Shown: piece after piece, positions 22,413 to 36,300 of the stretch
How the letters are laid out: each line of letters starts with the position of its first letter
How positions within the stretch are numbered: the stretch's first letter is position 1
Source of the DNA: Isoetes taiwanensis
Lineage: Eukaryota > Streptophyta > Lycopodiopsida > Isoetales > Isoetaceae
Direction of reading: 5' to 3'
Length of the DNA stretch: 64,000 nucleotides
Assembly: GCA_021234155.1 (NCBI GenBank)
Contig: JAJEKV010000016.1
Span: 20,711,863-20,775,862, forward strand
The notes under the pieces: model-generated
What the model was told of the DNA's origin: nothing
Database searches by the model: none
Seen by the model: only the letters and a program-made list of their open reading frames with translations
Made by a program: the position numbers and the translations under genes

Positions 22413-25400
22413 CTCATCTACAATGGATCCCGGTTACAGGATCGCTCGCTTAGTTTTATCACAATTCTCCCATAAGTGCGACAATGTTTCACCGGAGTAA
22501 CGTAGTAACCGTAAATAACCAGAAATAACTGTATAGCGGTTGTAATCGCAGAATCACGCACCAATAACACCCGACCGTAGAAAATCCGGTGACCGTGGTA
22601 ATCGGCCAACCTAAGTTTTCCCCGCTTTTGTTCTCTAAGAAAGCTACGGTGGCACATTAGCGAGGCAGCTTTATTTGCAATACGCATCCGCATTTACCAA
22701 ATGGCTACCGTGTTTGTGGCAAATGGCGCCGTCAAGCGGCGATTTGGAACAAAATGGCACACCCGCCCATTTGTCTGCTTTTGTGAATATTTTGTGCTCA
22801 TTTCCGCTGGCTTCTAACAATGTGTGTGTGTGGCTATTAAAATGCTTGCAGAAAAAGGACCTCGCGTAACTTCCTCTCGTGGGGACGTACAAGTTAGCAT
22901 GAACCGCATAGAGGCATCTCGGCATGGAGAAAGCATTGACTACTTTAAGAACGCCGCCGGGAGGTTACCGCAATTCCATCCCATGTGCTTCCCATTCCAT
23001 GTGCAAAGTGATAACGCAGTCGGGCCGAGGCACATTTATCGAATGGCTCAGACAACGGAGAATCGGTCCGATGTTTCACCAGACATCCGGAGATCGAAAC
23101 CCCAACCCGCTTAGTTCCTTCTACATCGCCATCACCCGGGGCCCTTCATCTCACCTAATGAGCAGACGAGAACTTGTGAACTTGGCGCGATTAAATGTTA
23201 TGGCTGGCGAGGTCATTATCAATAGAAGTAGCATCCATGGAAGGATGTGGGATGCACGTGAACGCGGGTTGTGCAAGTTACCGAGGCTTGGTGCCAACTC
23301 AAAGTAAGCCCGATTGCGCGTGATAATATTGCAGAGGTCAGGGCACATCTATCGGTAATGGCCTCAAGCCATATACTGCCATGGCATCGATGCGTTCCAT
23401 GATGAGACACCAAGATCGCATTAGGGGACACCTACCTCATACAACTCATACATAGAACTGTAGAGTATCGTATGTGATGAAGATTGATCCTATCGTAAGG
23501 ATTTAGCTACTCGGGTTTGCTCGGGCATAACACGATGATGATGAGCCACCATTACTCAAGAACGTAACTCTTTGGAAAATGCAAGGCTACCTCCATTCTT
23601 GTACCAGGAACTAAATATGCAGGTTATAATTCTATTCAAGATCCCTGTGGATGCCTGATGATTTAATTTTAGGAGACCGTGGCTGGCCTTGTAAGCTGGA
23701 AGTGCTTCCGTAACCAATGAAAGAGGATCTCGAGACGTCATGCTTAGGCGTAAAGGCCAAGGTATGATCTGAAGCTCGGTAGAAGCCAAAGAAAATGAGG
23801 ACAGAGCTTGAATCATTTGAGGACAACATTCAAAGTCAATTCAAACTTAAAGAGGAAGTATACTTACACACATAGGATTCCAAGAGAGCCCAAGGGAAAG
23901 CAAAGAGAAAAGGTTATGCTCCACAACTTCAATCAATAAGTTCAGAAGTCAAGTCACAAAAATACTTGCAACAAGAAACTTACTGGCAATGAATTAAGAA
24001 AAGAATTTTTATCCCAACCATACAATGGGCATACCTTTTTTTGATCGCAGGCCGAAAGTGTGACTTACACAGAGAAGGAGAGGACCGTGGTAGTGCTCAT
24101 GGGGATGGAATCTCGCCCTCCTCACCAAGTGGCTTACGGCCTTAGGTATCGGGCCACCAACATTTTACAATTGGAGAAACAGATTTAGCTGTGTGTAAAG
24201 TGCCAGAATGGAATATGGTAATCGCCCTAAGGCCCAGATCCACTAAGACCGGCCAATCGCATCGTGTGCTAGACGATTCATTCAGAGAATGTCGGTAAAG
24301 TATTCCCATAGAGAAAGAGGTAGAGATGATGTAAGAGAGTGACGAAGCTTCTATTCTAATAAGAAGCTGATAAAGAAGCAGAAAAATGTTGAAGAGCTTA
24401 CGGAACAACTGTAGGCCTTGAACTCCTTTATAGCATATGGAAAAGGAATTTCCGAGAAAAGCAGACAGAAAAATACGCCTCTAAATGCAACATCTGGCGT
24501 GGTGATTACAAAAGCCGAAAACAAAAGATACAAGAGAGAGATCTAAATCTTGTAATTCAACTGCCGCTCATATGCTAGGCGTTTCGTAAGTCATCGCATT
24601 GAGAGCACACAATCTCCGTAAAATCATCTATGTATAATAATACATGATAAAGATGGATCAGGTTAAGACTTTAGTGCCTATAAGTCATCTAGCAAAATCA
24701 GATGGAGAGGATCGCTGAAGAGCGCTTGACAGAGCTCGACTCTTTCATGGGCATGGTAGGTCGCGGCTTCATGGTCATTTCTCACTTGATTTATGGAAAG
24801 ATGATCTCGAACTCCACATTGGTCACTCTTTCTAGGATATTGCATAACTTGAATTCGGTACAAAGAGGACATAGTATCAGTGTGAAGTAAGTAGATTAAA
24901 AATGGATGCAAACAAATAAGGATACCAATCCTTTGGAAGAACAAACTTGCATCTATGGCGTATATTGCCAAATGCTTCAACTACAACGAATCGAGGTGTT
25001 CAACCCTCCCCAAATCTCTATTTGCAACTTGATAATGCATCGTGGCAAAACAAAAACAGGCATGTCTTCATACTCCTATCTTATTTTCATTCTGCTTGCC
25101 CTTGATGAGATCTAAGTGGCCTTCTTATGATGGTCGGCCACACCCATGATGATATTGATGCTTTATTTGGAAATTTTCAACCTTGATGAGTTCATTTGAT
25201 GCTTTGACACTACCAGAGCTACTTTACTTGTTCAGCAAGTGCAATGCAAAATCTCCACCCATACTTATTGATGAAGTTCCAAATTAGGCTTTTGTGAAGG
25301 GATTCATCCCTCGATAAGGGGCCAGCCAACGCCCAAGTTGGGCATATCAAACTACATTGGTTTCTAAATGATGGCGTGAGAGATTGGCCCTGCTATGCAA

Positions 25401-26500
25401 TACAAAATGCGCCCCACACATAAAGAGTGGCTTCCACATTCTCCGGTAGAGTTAGAATGTGGAAAGAGGATGAACATAACAGCCACGCTACCAAGTTCTA
25501 GACCAACATTGAAGGATCTTCCAGGGTTGAAGGATACATCAACAAATACATCTCCCTATGAAGACATGTAAGAATCAAGAAAGTAGCTTGTTTGGCAAGG
25601 CAATACACTAAGTGTTGGAGTATTGAGCGCCTTTCTTATCTCTTTGAGGATGTTGCTCCAGATCGCCCCTCAAATGATGCATTTGGCCACAACACAAGCT
25701 CCTCTAGAACAACAAAGATTTTGTTCTGCAGGTCGACGATCGCCTTTGGTTATCACACGAATACCTTTACCATCTTACGGGTCTGCCGATGGGTCATTCA
25801 AGTTGCCTCTTGAAGTTTGATCCTCACGACATGTGACAAAGGGTATGTTTGTTCTAGTCGACTTGATGATAACACCGCCACTTGGTTAGATATGCAGAGG
25901 AGAATGCCGTTTTGATCCGTAGAATTCACATATTTTGGCCATATTTTGTATCGCGGGTGGAAGCCTACCGGAGGGGACTACAAAGACCTTGACTAAGCTT
26001 GGCTTAATCCTTCCGATCCTTCCAAGGTATGGTAGATGCTATTCATTGGTGCTCGATGCTAATGGCAAGAGGCCAAAACAAATTCAAATCTCAAAATATA
26101 TTGCAGATATGTGGAAATACATAGCACATTATTCATCTTAATACGAGATCTTGTACTTGTAATACATATCTTTCATCTTAATACATAAGATCTTGTACAT
26201 TACTATATTTGTGATCATATATAACTCCATATCTTAATATATAAATGCATACATCCATGAGAAGATGGTCGAAGTGCTTATATGTTGAATGTCAGTGTGA
26301 TTCATTCATCTTCAGATCTCAGAGTAGTGATCCCATATCTCATAGCGCCAAAGCCAAACGATGGATTCGGCACAAACACGCAGGGCAATGAATCTCAGCG
26401 CCCAAAGTTTTCGGTAGACAGCAAGATGTTCGTTTTAGGCAACCAAGATCGAAAGTGGCTCATTGACACTTGATCGCTTCGACAGGGTGAACAAGAAGGC
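22413..26500. other. Long stretch without a recognisable gene
   Basis: Both strands hold only short open frames (60-127 codons) with no domain, no conserved motif and no RNA gene. The base composition is moderately AT-rich. GTAACCGTAAATAACC..GGTAATCGGCC words at 22497-22607 may be a small element remnant. I see nothing else that can be supported. Confidence 0.45.
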
Positions 26501-27200
26501 AAATAATCCATGGGAGATGAATGACCTCTAGCCTCGAATGTTGCTTTTATAGTGAAGTAAAATTATTGATGTGAATTATTGTATGGAATCGTAGCCATCA
26601 TTAAAGCGATAATAAGTATCATGCAATTACATGTGCATGATTCTATCATGTACTCGATTCTATACACTAACTAATATTCACTATGTATATATTATATATA
26701 TCCCACGACACACAAATCATAAGTGCTTTGAGTATATTATTATATCCCAATGTGCATAACATATCATCGATGATTCACTCCATGTTCATAGGTACCATGT
26801 CATTATTATATCCTTAGCGATACGCAGATTCACTCATCATCAACATCAAAGCACTGGATGCTATTCAGCTCATAGATCTCCCGATCGTAGTCAATAAAGG
26901 TGGACCTTAACACGAAAGTGAGCTTGCAAGCACCGCAGACCATCTGCTTTTGACCGCAGCCATGGATCAAGTTTACACCATTTCGTAGCATTCACACACA
27001 GATCATTATAGCCAAGTAGCACCTACCACGTTCTCTGACCCATCGTGCAAGGAAGCCATGGAGATGAATGAGCTCACCAACCGGATGGAGTCGCTTTTAG
27101 CAGTGAAGTAAAATTGTTGATGTGAATTATCGCGTTCATTGCCATTATACGAAAGTACCATACAAGTATGTATATGATCCAATAATTTCTATGTATATAC
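26500..27200. repeat. Direct duplication of non-coding DNA, ~550 bp spacing
   Basis: The segment CCATGGGAGATGAATGA.CTC...GCTTTTATAGTGAAGTAAAATTATTGATGTGAATTAT at about 26509-26580 recurs with changes at about 27055-27130. Both copies are followed by similar AT-rich tracts containing TATGTATATAT. The element type is unknown. Confidence 0.55.
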
Positions 27201-27589
27201 CATCAATAATTTTGGTGGGTATATTATCGGATAGCTCTTGGTGGGTAAATATACATCAAATTGCCGAAAGAACATTGGCCCTCGCCTAGCTATGACGATT
27301 CGTCTTGAACGTGATTCTCCTATCACTTTGCAAGATGTAGAATCATGAGGACTTCGTTATGCCGCCAGCCGCAGATATACCGCTATGTTGGATCGGGTTT
27401 CACCAATCGCGTTCTCAATCCCTCGCCATTATCCATCCCGCTGATGTTATCATCCATCTCTTTGTGGAATAGGGAGTATCAAATGTTCATGATCGAAGGA
27501 TCTCTCGAGCTTCGCTTAGTTTCCATCATCTGCAGAGTAATAAGAGAAGAATAATAGCGCATTTTGTTATCTTATTGTAATCTCGTTGT

Positions 27590-27730
27590 GTGTTAGTACA
27601 AATCGTGCATACATAACCTTTGTAATACACATAACCGTATTTGTAAGTATTGAGGTATACTAGTATACACATGTATACATAACCTATGTACACACACATA
27701 ATCATACTATAAGTATTGGTATACATAACC
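27590..27730. repeat. Low-complexity TACACATAACC tract
   Basis: Words such as GTATACATAACC, ACACATAACC and TATACTAGTATACA recur. The tract gives a Tyr/Cys/Val-rich minus-strand frame of 66 codons that is only its translation. Confidence 0.6.
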
Positions 27731-29033
27731 CCAAGGTATAATTATATAAAAATTATTCCAACTTGCTCCTAATTCCAATAACTTTACTTGAAACTTCGCT
27801 TAGGTGGCCATCGAAAGCAAATGTGGATCTAATCCCTGTTGTTTTGTACAGCTAGCTGCAAGGTGGCTTCTTAAAGCTTATCTCTTCCACATGCTATTGA
27901 CTTTTTTTTTTGTTTGTTTAACGTCATCACGCTGCTTTGTTGCCCATTCCAATTTCAACAAAGCTCACAAATTCGAGTTGGGTCTGAAACGGATGCTCCG
28001 TGAAGCAGCCAATGTGCCCATCTGAGAGTAAGTTACCCCTTCCACAGTGATTTCGCAGTGGTCTTTCACAAAATTTTTACAAAATGTGGGTCTCTATTTC
28101 CAGATTCTTTGTTTCTCTATAAGATTTAGAGCAAGCATAGCTCCAACTGCGTAGTGAGAGTTTCTGTTGGAGGCATCATGCAAGATGACCCATCTTCCTG
28201 TTCTCTTTTTAATCTTATTTGATTCTCGTTTCATATGGACTGAGATATTTAAGTTCAACTGTAACACACTTGCGAACTGGAGTATTTATGCAAGAAGACT
28301 GGATAGCAAGGAGTGCTTCTGAATAGCCATATCAGGCATGGGCAATCTATCTCCATGTTCTCTCGTCATTGCCTTTTGCCTGCCAACAGTCTATATTATA
28401 TATTTCTGATTGCTCATGCTTGAATAAACCTATTTTGCATGCAAAAAAAGAACAGAGATTCTTGAGAATTGAGCAGTTAGTTTGTGTGTAGAAGTAAACT
28501 AGCATTTGCTATATCTTTGTAACGATTGGTTTATCGATCCGTATGGGTACTAAACTATAGACATTGCTTTTTGTTGTTCTCTATCTCTCTGTCTAGATTG
28601 CTCATATTTGAAAAAGCCCATTATTCATTAGTTTAGAATTTGCAAGCACCTGTTCTTAGGTGCAGCATTGTCATACCATATCTTTCTTATTTAAAAGAGA
28701 GAGAATGCTTGAACGCCGCATGCGTGATGTAATAGTATCTTCCTCCTGCAAAAGACTATTTACCGCCCATTACAAGTTAATGCATAGTTTTATGTTTGGG
28801 AAATACCACCGCATCTATGGCTTCTTCATCTTCGGTTCCTTCCCCTGCCTTCCAGAATAAAGCTTTTGAATGGGTAAAAAAAAGTATAGACAGGTCTCCC
28901 TTGAGCACCCTTAAGAACAGTTACTATCTGCAAAAGTCATTTGGTATATATATTTTTTACCTTGAGAGTCCAACTTTTTGCAATCTAATAGGCTGAGTAA
29001 CATTTTGATTTATTTGTATTCTTGATTTTGCAG

Positions 29034-29809
29034 GAGAGCTACCTCTCCGGCTGCTCATTATTGATAGCCAGATCAGGAGACAAATGCAATAGAAGGTATT
29101 TTTTTCTTCTTTTATTATAACTGTAGGTAAAGCACTTTATAGAATCCTGGCACATTATGTAGTCTATTTTCATATTAAACCGGCAATGCTACTGTAGTAG
29201 TACCGTGATTGCCGTTTAAGTTTTACGCTTATCGCACGACTCTTAACGCATCTCAGAATTTAACGCACTCGCAAACTTGCACGCGGTGTTCGGGAGACGC
29301 AAGTATCGCACCGCACCTTCAGAACGACGGCATTCTGAAAACCTTGAAAACTTAAAACCTTTAAAACGTAAAAACCTTTAAAAACGCATCGCATCAAAAA
29401 ACGTGAACGCATCAAAAAAATTTTTTGATCGGTAATGGCTAAACCATTCCGCATCGCATCGCGGTACTCAGTTCGGTATCTTAGCAATCTTTAAGGTACC
29501 GCACGCTGCATCGAACTCCATTAATCGTTCTTACCATCATCGGGCCGCTCGGGCAAGGTCATTTTGGCATATTCGCTATTAGTGAGCATCTAAATCTCCG
29601 ATTTTTATGTATTTTCTTGTCGCAATCGATTTAAGGTGGAGCTACCTCTCCGCCGCTCATTATTGATAGCCGATCGTGAATCAGAGGGTAAAGTATTTTA
29701 TGTATCCCTCGCACAATGCCTGCTTCTAAAGAAGGTCATCTTTAGTATATTTCCGTTATTAGTGAGCAATTAAATCTCTGATTCTTACTTATTTTCTTTG
29801 TTTTTGCAG
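29034..29809 (+). repeat. Tandem duplication of an exon plus its intron
   Basis: The exon-like block GAGCTACCTCTCCGGCTGCTCATTATTGATAGCC (about 29036-29070) recurs at about 29638-29672. The intron tails also match: TTCGCTATTAGTGAGCATCTAAATCTCCGATTTTTATGTATTTTCTTG (about 29571-29618) and TTCCGTTATTAGTGAGCAATTAAATCTCTGATTCTTACTTATTTTCTTTG (about 29751-29800). Unit 1 is longer because of extra DNA at about 29180-29520. Confidence 0.7.
29180..29520. mobile_element. Probable insertion in the intron of the first exon copy
   Basis: This block has no counterpart in the second copy of the duplicated exon-intron unit, so it is an insertion in unit 1 or a deletion from unit 2. It is made of repeated words such as CGCATCGCATC, AAAACCTTTAAAACG and AACGCATC, with a central palindrome TCAAAAAAATTTTTTGA at about 29412-29429. 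There is no coding frame, and its ends are not clearly inverted. Confidence 0.4.
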
Positions 29810-30400
29810 AAATTGACAGATAAATTTAGAGGTTTGGCTGCACTGGTTTTAGGCATTTATAAGCAGTCCTTGAGGCAACATGCAACTTGGTATGCAGCTT
29901 TTGATATTTATCTGTCATGTACTTATAGGCATGAAGTTGCCCATCGACAATTCCCTTGCACTCAGTTTATCATTTGGATGCCATAAAATTTGCACATTAA
30001 AGTTGGAGATTATATTATTTTCTTTGTATTAAGACTATTAGAATAGTAATTTTGGCCTCTGACATCTGTGCATTTTATGGTGGCATTGGAAATGACAACA
30101 ATAATGGAGTTGAAAACTGCCAACTAATGCTTGGGTATATAGGAGAAACAAGGTTAGTTTATGCCATGAATAAAAGTAGCTTAGTAATGAATTTCCACCT
30201 TCGAGAGAAAAACAAATATATAAGCTCTTTGTTCAAAACAAAAGTAGAACACTATTATCTTCCTTAATGCAAAAAGCAAAGCTATTTTTAAATGATGCCA
30301 GACTGAATTTCTGATATGCAGTGGCAGAACATTTACGCTTATTCCAGAAGATCGAACAAACATCATTTTAGCATACCCCGGCTCATTGAAATTTTAGATG

Positions 30401-32875
30401 CATTAGCTTTCTCATTTTCAAAGTGGTATCTTTTTTATGTTTAAGATTGTTGTATGTCTATATTTTGTGCTTATCATTGTCATCTGTTTCAGATATATCT
30501 GAACAAGGGGATGTATAAAAAAAGCTGCTCTAGCTAATAATCCTTTTGCAAACTGCTGAAACTTGCTCTACTGAGCCAAACGAACACTGCCATTTTGAGA
30601 GTCTATTTTTTCTCATGAGCACCCTTTTCCATGTGCTTAAGGGGAGTTAGGAGACCAATTGCAGCATAGTTAACCATATCTCTTAGCAATATGCCAAATA
30701 GCTGTCATCTATATATCTATATGGCAATTAGAGGTTGATTTGTACTAATTCATGTTGGGTGTTCTCATGTGATTATGTTAGATGCAACAATAGCACTTCA
30801 TTCATAGCAAAGGCAGACCCTTTTGGGTTTCAAGTCCTCTTGAGGATATTCATGGTATATTTGAGGATGGTAATGATTTTGCAGATATAATACACAGTTG
30901 AAGCGCCATAAAGGTCTTCATTGGCTTCGCTTCTGAAACAATATCCATCATGTCCTATGATACAAGCATAGCCACTATTATAAACAAGAGAATTGCAGAA
31001 GACATTTAGTTTATATATTTGATACCACGTTATAGCAATCTTTAATCTAGAACTTTCTTTGCTATGCTTATATATCTAATTTTAAGACTAGAAATACTTT
31101 TTTAATTTTCATTTTGTCCCCTACAAAAAATCTACCTAAGGCATGCTTGTATCTATCTTTGCACGACATGGCCGCGTGAAGTGAAATGCCCAACATTTGC
31201 CATAACAACAGATCCATCTACGCACAACATGGCTATGGAAGTGAAGCCCGGAACATCAAGTGTATGCAACATACACCCACACTCGCGTGAATGGTGTATT
31301 TTTTACCAAATGCCGCAACATGACAAGAATTCATGGAATGCCATTCTAGAATGGGACTCAAGAAACCAACAACAAAACCTACCGATAGGCTTCTCATTCA
31401 TCTCAAAGAGATTTTCTACAATAGGGACAAAGGGGTAGCTACAACCCACCAAAAATAAAGGAAATCCAATTATAATTAATGGACCCCAAAAGAAATACAA
31501 TGCTAATAGATGATACCGCCGAAGCTTATCACCGGGATTAAAAAACCCTCCTTTCGGCTTTCAGGAAACCCTAGTGATCGCAAGGGCTGACAAACGTAGG
31601 CACAGAATCGCCCCAAAACCCCCACATGGAGAAGTCGTGACATGCCGCCGCCAACCCGATTCCGCACGTTAATTCAACACAAACAAACGCAGACAAAATA
31701 CAAAACACTGTGAATAGCATCACCTGTGGGTAAGCATCACCCAAACCGGTGAAAACACAAACGTAAACTGTACAAATATAATAAACAAAGAAGGGGAGTT
31801 CAAGAGAATATGCGCCTGTGCAGGAAGAGCCGAAGAGACGGGATGCGGGAACGCTACCGAAGGCTTAACTCCCAACCAAAACTGCATGCCGCCTGCAAGA
31901 TGCACGACGAGGTTTCTCGTCCGTACTCTAACATGATCCGATAGCGATCACGCGATTCTAGAATGGACCTTCGCAGCATTAAACAAACCATCACCGTGAG
32001 AACTTCCTACAAACGGGAAGACTTAAGAGGACTCGGGTGCTCGCCAGGACGAAAAGCCAGTGCCAAAAAGATATATGAAAGAAACGCCACATAAACCAGG
32101 CAGAAGAAGCCCTCCCCGCCTCTCTCGGAAACAATTCAAAGAGAATAAGGTACTGCCGAGAATAGTAGCGCCGATGACGGATGCGTAAACGCCTTCAGCG
32201 AGCGGCGAACTCCCAATCAAAACGGGTGCGCCGTGATGAGCGTGACGACATGATGCTCCATTCGAAATAAGCACCGGCTTGCCCTTTATCGAGCGCGACA
32301 CAGAGTTCCCGGCGCATGCAAGGTGACATTTCAAACATTTGCGCGTAAGCTTAAAGCATGGCGAACGAGACGGCGATTCAAAGCCATATAATCCAGTCGT
32401 TCTGGGCATCATACCAAAAGTGATATCATCTGGAAGTTCTCTTCATTATTTCTCTTTATTCTCAACAAGCAAAATCATTGCTTTATTTAAGCGTGGCGCA
32501 TCCTCTACTTATATGGTGCTATCTTACTTCAACTTCTTCGCTAATCGAAGGTTTGCGATCAGATATTTATATTTGTTAAAATCTCATCGGAAGCGACGCC
32601 TCTTGAATTGCTGCCACATTAAACCGAGATGGCGATCGCAGGTTGTGGATCGCGAAAAATCTATTATATTCTATTACGCCCATTGCATAGCTATACATTT
32701 CATACCTTCCACCTATTATAGGGCCGTCGTATTCCATTACATAATGGAGCGAACGCAGACGCACACGCTTCGCTAACATAAGTGATAAGAACCATCCGTT
32801 CCAGAGTTGCTCCCGCTGGAGCCACCCCATTCCGCTGGCGCTGGCAGATTGAATAGCAAACCACCGTCTGGGTTG
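30401..32875. other. No gene recognised
   Basis: AT-rich to 31140, then mixed composition. A short direct repeat (ACATGGC..GAAGTGAA.GCCC.AACAT) occurs at about 31166 and 31228. Minus-strand frames at 32023-32412 and plus-strand frames at 32339-32776 lack recognisable domains. Confidence 0.4.
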
Positions 32876-32879
32876 GGCC

Positions 32880-33370
32880 GAATGGGGCGTTTCGGTCGGT
32901 TCTGACCACCCAACACCCCGATCCTCGGGTTCACTTCCTCTCGAACCGGGGCCCCGCCCCGCTCGCTTCGGATGCGGTCGAAGGGTGATCCGACAGTTTC
33001 CAGCGCGATCGTGGGAGTTGGAATTGACTCCTTAGGCGCTGAACTCGCTCTAATGTGCGTGGAACGAAAAAGGGAAGAATAGGGTTTGGTACCTTACATG
33101 GCTCTTAAAGTTAGTTTATTTTGACTGGTCTGGCCTTACTGCCATTTGCGGCGCCAAGATTGCAAGGCACCTTTGCAAGTTGCCCCCAGCGCCTTGTTAA
33201 AGAGGTGTCAGCATCGCCGATTGGAGCTTGCCAGAAATGCGGATTCGGGCAGTAAAGATCGTATACGCCCGACCTATAACGACCGGGAACTGAGGAGGTG
33301 CAGATCATTGCAACATGTTGGCTATTTATCGCAGCGCACCAAGAGTTTGCGATGCCTGTGACCCGATGTA
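32880..33370. repeat. Dispersed repeat, second copy of 5205-5600
   Basis: Shares ordered blocks in the same orientation with 5205-5600, including CTCGATCC/CCGATCCTCGGGTTCACT, CTCTCGAACCGG, AAAAGGGAAGAATAGGGTTTGG, ACCTTACATGGCTCTTA and TTTGCAAGTTGCCCC. Here it stands alone, without the neighbouring gypsy LTR, which suggests an isolated element fragment or a solo LTR piece. Confidence 0.6.
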
Positions 33371-36300
33371 ATTGCATGATGTTGAGAAAATGCCGTGGAT
33401 TTCAAACTCAGTCTAAATGCGTTGCTTTTGCTGTTTCGAAATGTTAGTGAATGTTTTTTTAAAAAAGGAGCCTTTCTAGATCTTGAGTGCAGTGCGAGTT
33501 AATTTCACGGGCAATAAAGATTCTGATAAGATGAAATGCATCAGGTCTTGGTCTAATCACCGGAGAGGGTCAATGAATTGTCGGGCTGACAAAAAGAATC
33601 GAGAATTGATTTATTTGAGCTGAAGTTTAGACTTCGCTTGCAAGCTGGCAGAAACGTAAGCACCTGCCTGAAACGGAGTAATCTTAGTTTCAAGTTTCAT
33701 TTTAATCTTGCAGAACTTATTACCGAAAGCAATATGGTACACCTATACATCTTAGCAGCTTAAAAATTCCAGTTAAGGTTATGCATGGATAAAATGAAAA
33801 GGAGTAATTTGAAGCTTATTTGATTTGTTTCTTTGCATTTGCATTTGCTTTTTATGTGTAACTATATTCACTTTTCCTCTTTTGCACAACCTAATTTCAA
33901 TTGAGATCAAGCCAGTGAATTATATCAGAGTTGCCCCCGCCTACAGCGCCGGTGCATAACTTCCGTGTGTCATCATATCTTATTGTTGATGATCATTTCC
34001 TTAACCAAAGAGAGTTAACCTTTTACATTAGTCACTTTCACAAATGAAGAACTTTCTCGCTTGAAATTCTTTTGTCATCTTCATCTTCATTGACGTAGTA
34101 GTATTGCTTCTGCACAACAGTACTTCACAAATCATGCAATGAATTCAAGTTAATATTTGACATGATTAATTAGAGAGCAAGTATTTGCATCTTAAATTAA
34201 TAATACTTTTCTTTTCTATGCAAATGCGTGTGATGGGTAGCGTTCTATCCGAATTAGCCACATTATTGTAAAAAATAAGTGCGACATGAATGGTAATGGA
34301 TTGAGTTGTATTGCTTCATTTCATTTCATTTCATTTCATTTTCATTTCATTTCAGCAAATGTGAAGGTAATGAATTCATCTTCATATCTATCTTCATTCT
34401 TTCGCTTAGATGCATAAGTAACGCCTGGCTTGCGTGCCAGTTGGTGAAATAGCGCGTGCATAACTCTACCGGGAAGCTTTCCTTCCGCTGATTTAGTGTT
34501 TCCGCTCCAATCGCTTCTCGTGGCAATTTTTTAGAAAAATGAGTACAAATTGCGGGAGAGTGATCATATATAGTTTTGCTACGTAGGCCTTTGGCCACGT
34601 GTTTCCAAATATGTTCTTGCCGCATTGATGTAAAAAAACCATGAAAAACTGCAGAATAACTTTCCTTCCTCGCTCACACACACATATCGACCCATTCTTC
34701 CACCATATCCCATGTAGGGAGTAAGCACGTATGAAAAAAGATGGGTGCACCCTTTACAGTAAAAGATGGAGTGCTATATACTCTGTCAACTCGTTAATGA
34801 TCCTCCCCGACGAAAAACATCCTTTGGGACTGCTGTTAATGGCCTTCTTAATGACCTTTTTCCGCAATGCATGGAATGATTATGATCTACCTCACACGAT
34901 TTTTATTTTGTAGATAATGTATATTTGACCTTCTTCTTGCCGAATATTTTTCGAGCAATGATGGCATGACTATGATCTACCAATAATATTCCCGCTGGCC
35001 ATCTTTTTAAATATCTCCTGAAAATCCCGATTTTTGAAAGGATATATCTCCTGAAATTTTGATTTTAGAAGGAATGATGGAACTGGGGATCGTAGGGACC
35101 TGCTTTTGTATACATGGCCGTAGTAAAAACATGAAAGCAATAAGAGCAAGCAAGTCCAGGCCGAACACTCAACCACACTCACCTAGTAACCCTTCGATAT
35201 TAATAGAATGTAACAAAGCAATGTGGAAGAAAGGTCAATCACTGCTTTGTAGATTTCTCGTGAAAGCATTCACATGCCCAGGGAGAAGCTATTACAAAGG
35301 TTGATGGACATGCAAGCCCTCCCAAGAAACATGGTAGGATCGACAGCAAGACTATACCTCATGTATATATATGCCAAGATAGAGCAAGAAGGACAAATTC
35401 CAATAAATCGCGGACACACATGCTTTGCGGTGGTTACATAGCGTAACAGCAGCAAAGGGGGAAAGAAGAATACGCCCCTACGCTAGGGAGACACGGTACC
35501 GATAATGCTATACCGAATGACCGAAAGTATGATGGCTAAGTAAAAATAAGGGATGCACAGATCGTATAAAAATTTGCAGGAACACTCATGAAAAAATCCG
35601 GCTAATCCAGAACGCTAGCAAAACTAAGATAGTTTTCATCTCATGGCAATAAGAAATCGTGCATAGACCCTTCCGCATATAGGAAACGTAAAATAGAGTG
35701 AAACAAATCTTAATACGTATATCTAGGGTACGATGCACATGGCACAGAAGTGGGCTAAGCAAGCGCATAATCAAAGTTCCAATCACCTATAGGAAGTTAT
35801 TTCAATATGAAGAATTTCTCGCAACAAAAGCGTAATAATTGACCTGGGACATCAAATGCTACTTTATTCCGCCAAGAGTAGCCACTACTCAATTATATGG
35901 GGCGTGTTTGGGGGCCGTGGACTAATGCACAAAAATGGGAAAACAGGAAGGAATCCTTAGGGCAATGGCAATGCATGTGAATTTAAAGTATGGACAATAT
36001 GCTAATCGACTATCATAGTCCTCTAAAACAAAAAGGGAAAACCAATGGAGGTGAGAGCGTATGGGGAGAGGATCTCATAAGGTACCCGATTAAGGACAAT
36101 GCAGAGACCTTCAGGGAAATTGTCTAGTATTGTAATCAATGAGTCAAAGGAAAGTCACACATTCTCATAGGCACGGATGGTTTAAAGATGTGCAAGTGTA
36201 AAGCCTGACCAAAGAGATGGGATTGGGAACCCGAGTTTAATCTAATAAAATCTAAGGGCAAAGGAAGGAGGAGGGCGTGCGTGAGCCACAAGAGCACGGC

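Larger units (their letters stand above)
28796..30400 (+). pseudogene. Exon-like fragments of an unrecognised plant gene
   Basis: Several short plus-strand coding-looking segments are bordered by good plant splice sites in AT-rich surroundings. One possible first exon begins at ATG 28817 (MASSSSVPSPAFQNKAFEW). An exon-like segment at 29034-29095 follows TTTTGCAG and is followed by GTATTT. Another at 29810-29889 follows TTTTTGCAG and is followed by GTATGC (KLTDKFRGLAALVLGIYKQS...). One ends at 30152 before GTTAGTTT (...CQLMLGYIGETR). One starts at 30322 after ATATGCAG. I do not recognise the protein. Reading phase across the exons is not consistent, so it is more likely a decayed gene or fragment than an active one. 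Confidence 0.45.

Noticed and set aside
32900-32960. GGTTCAC..TCTCGAACC block as a possible tRNA T-loop region
   Set aside because: No matching acceptor stem, D-arm or anticodon arm could be found, and the block belongs to a dispersed repeat.
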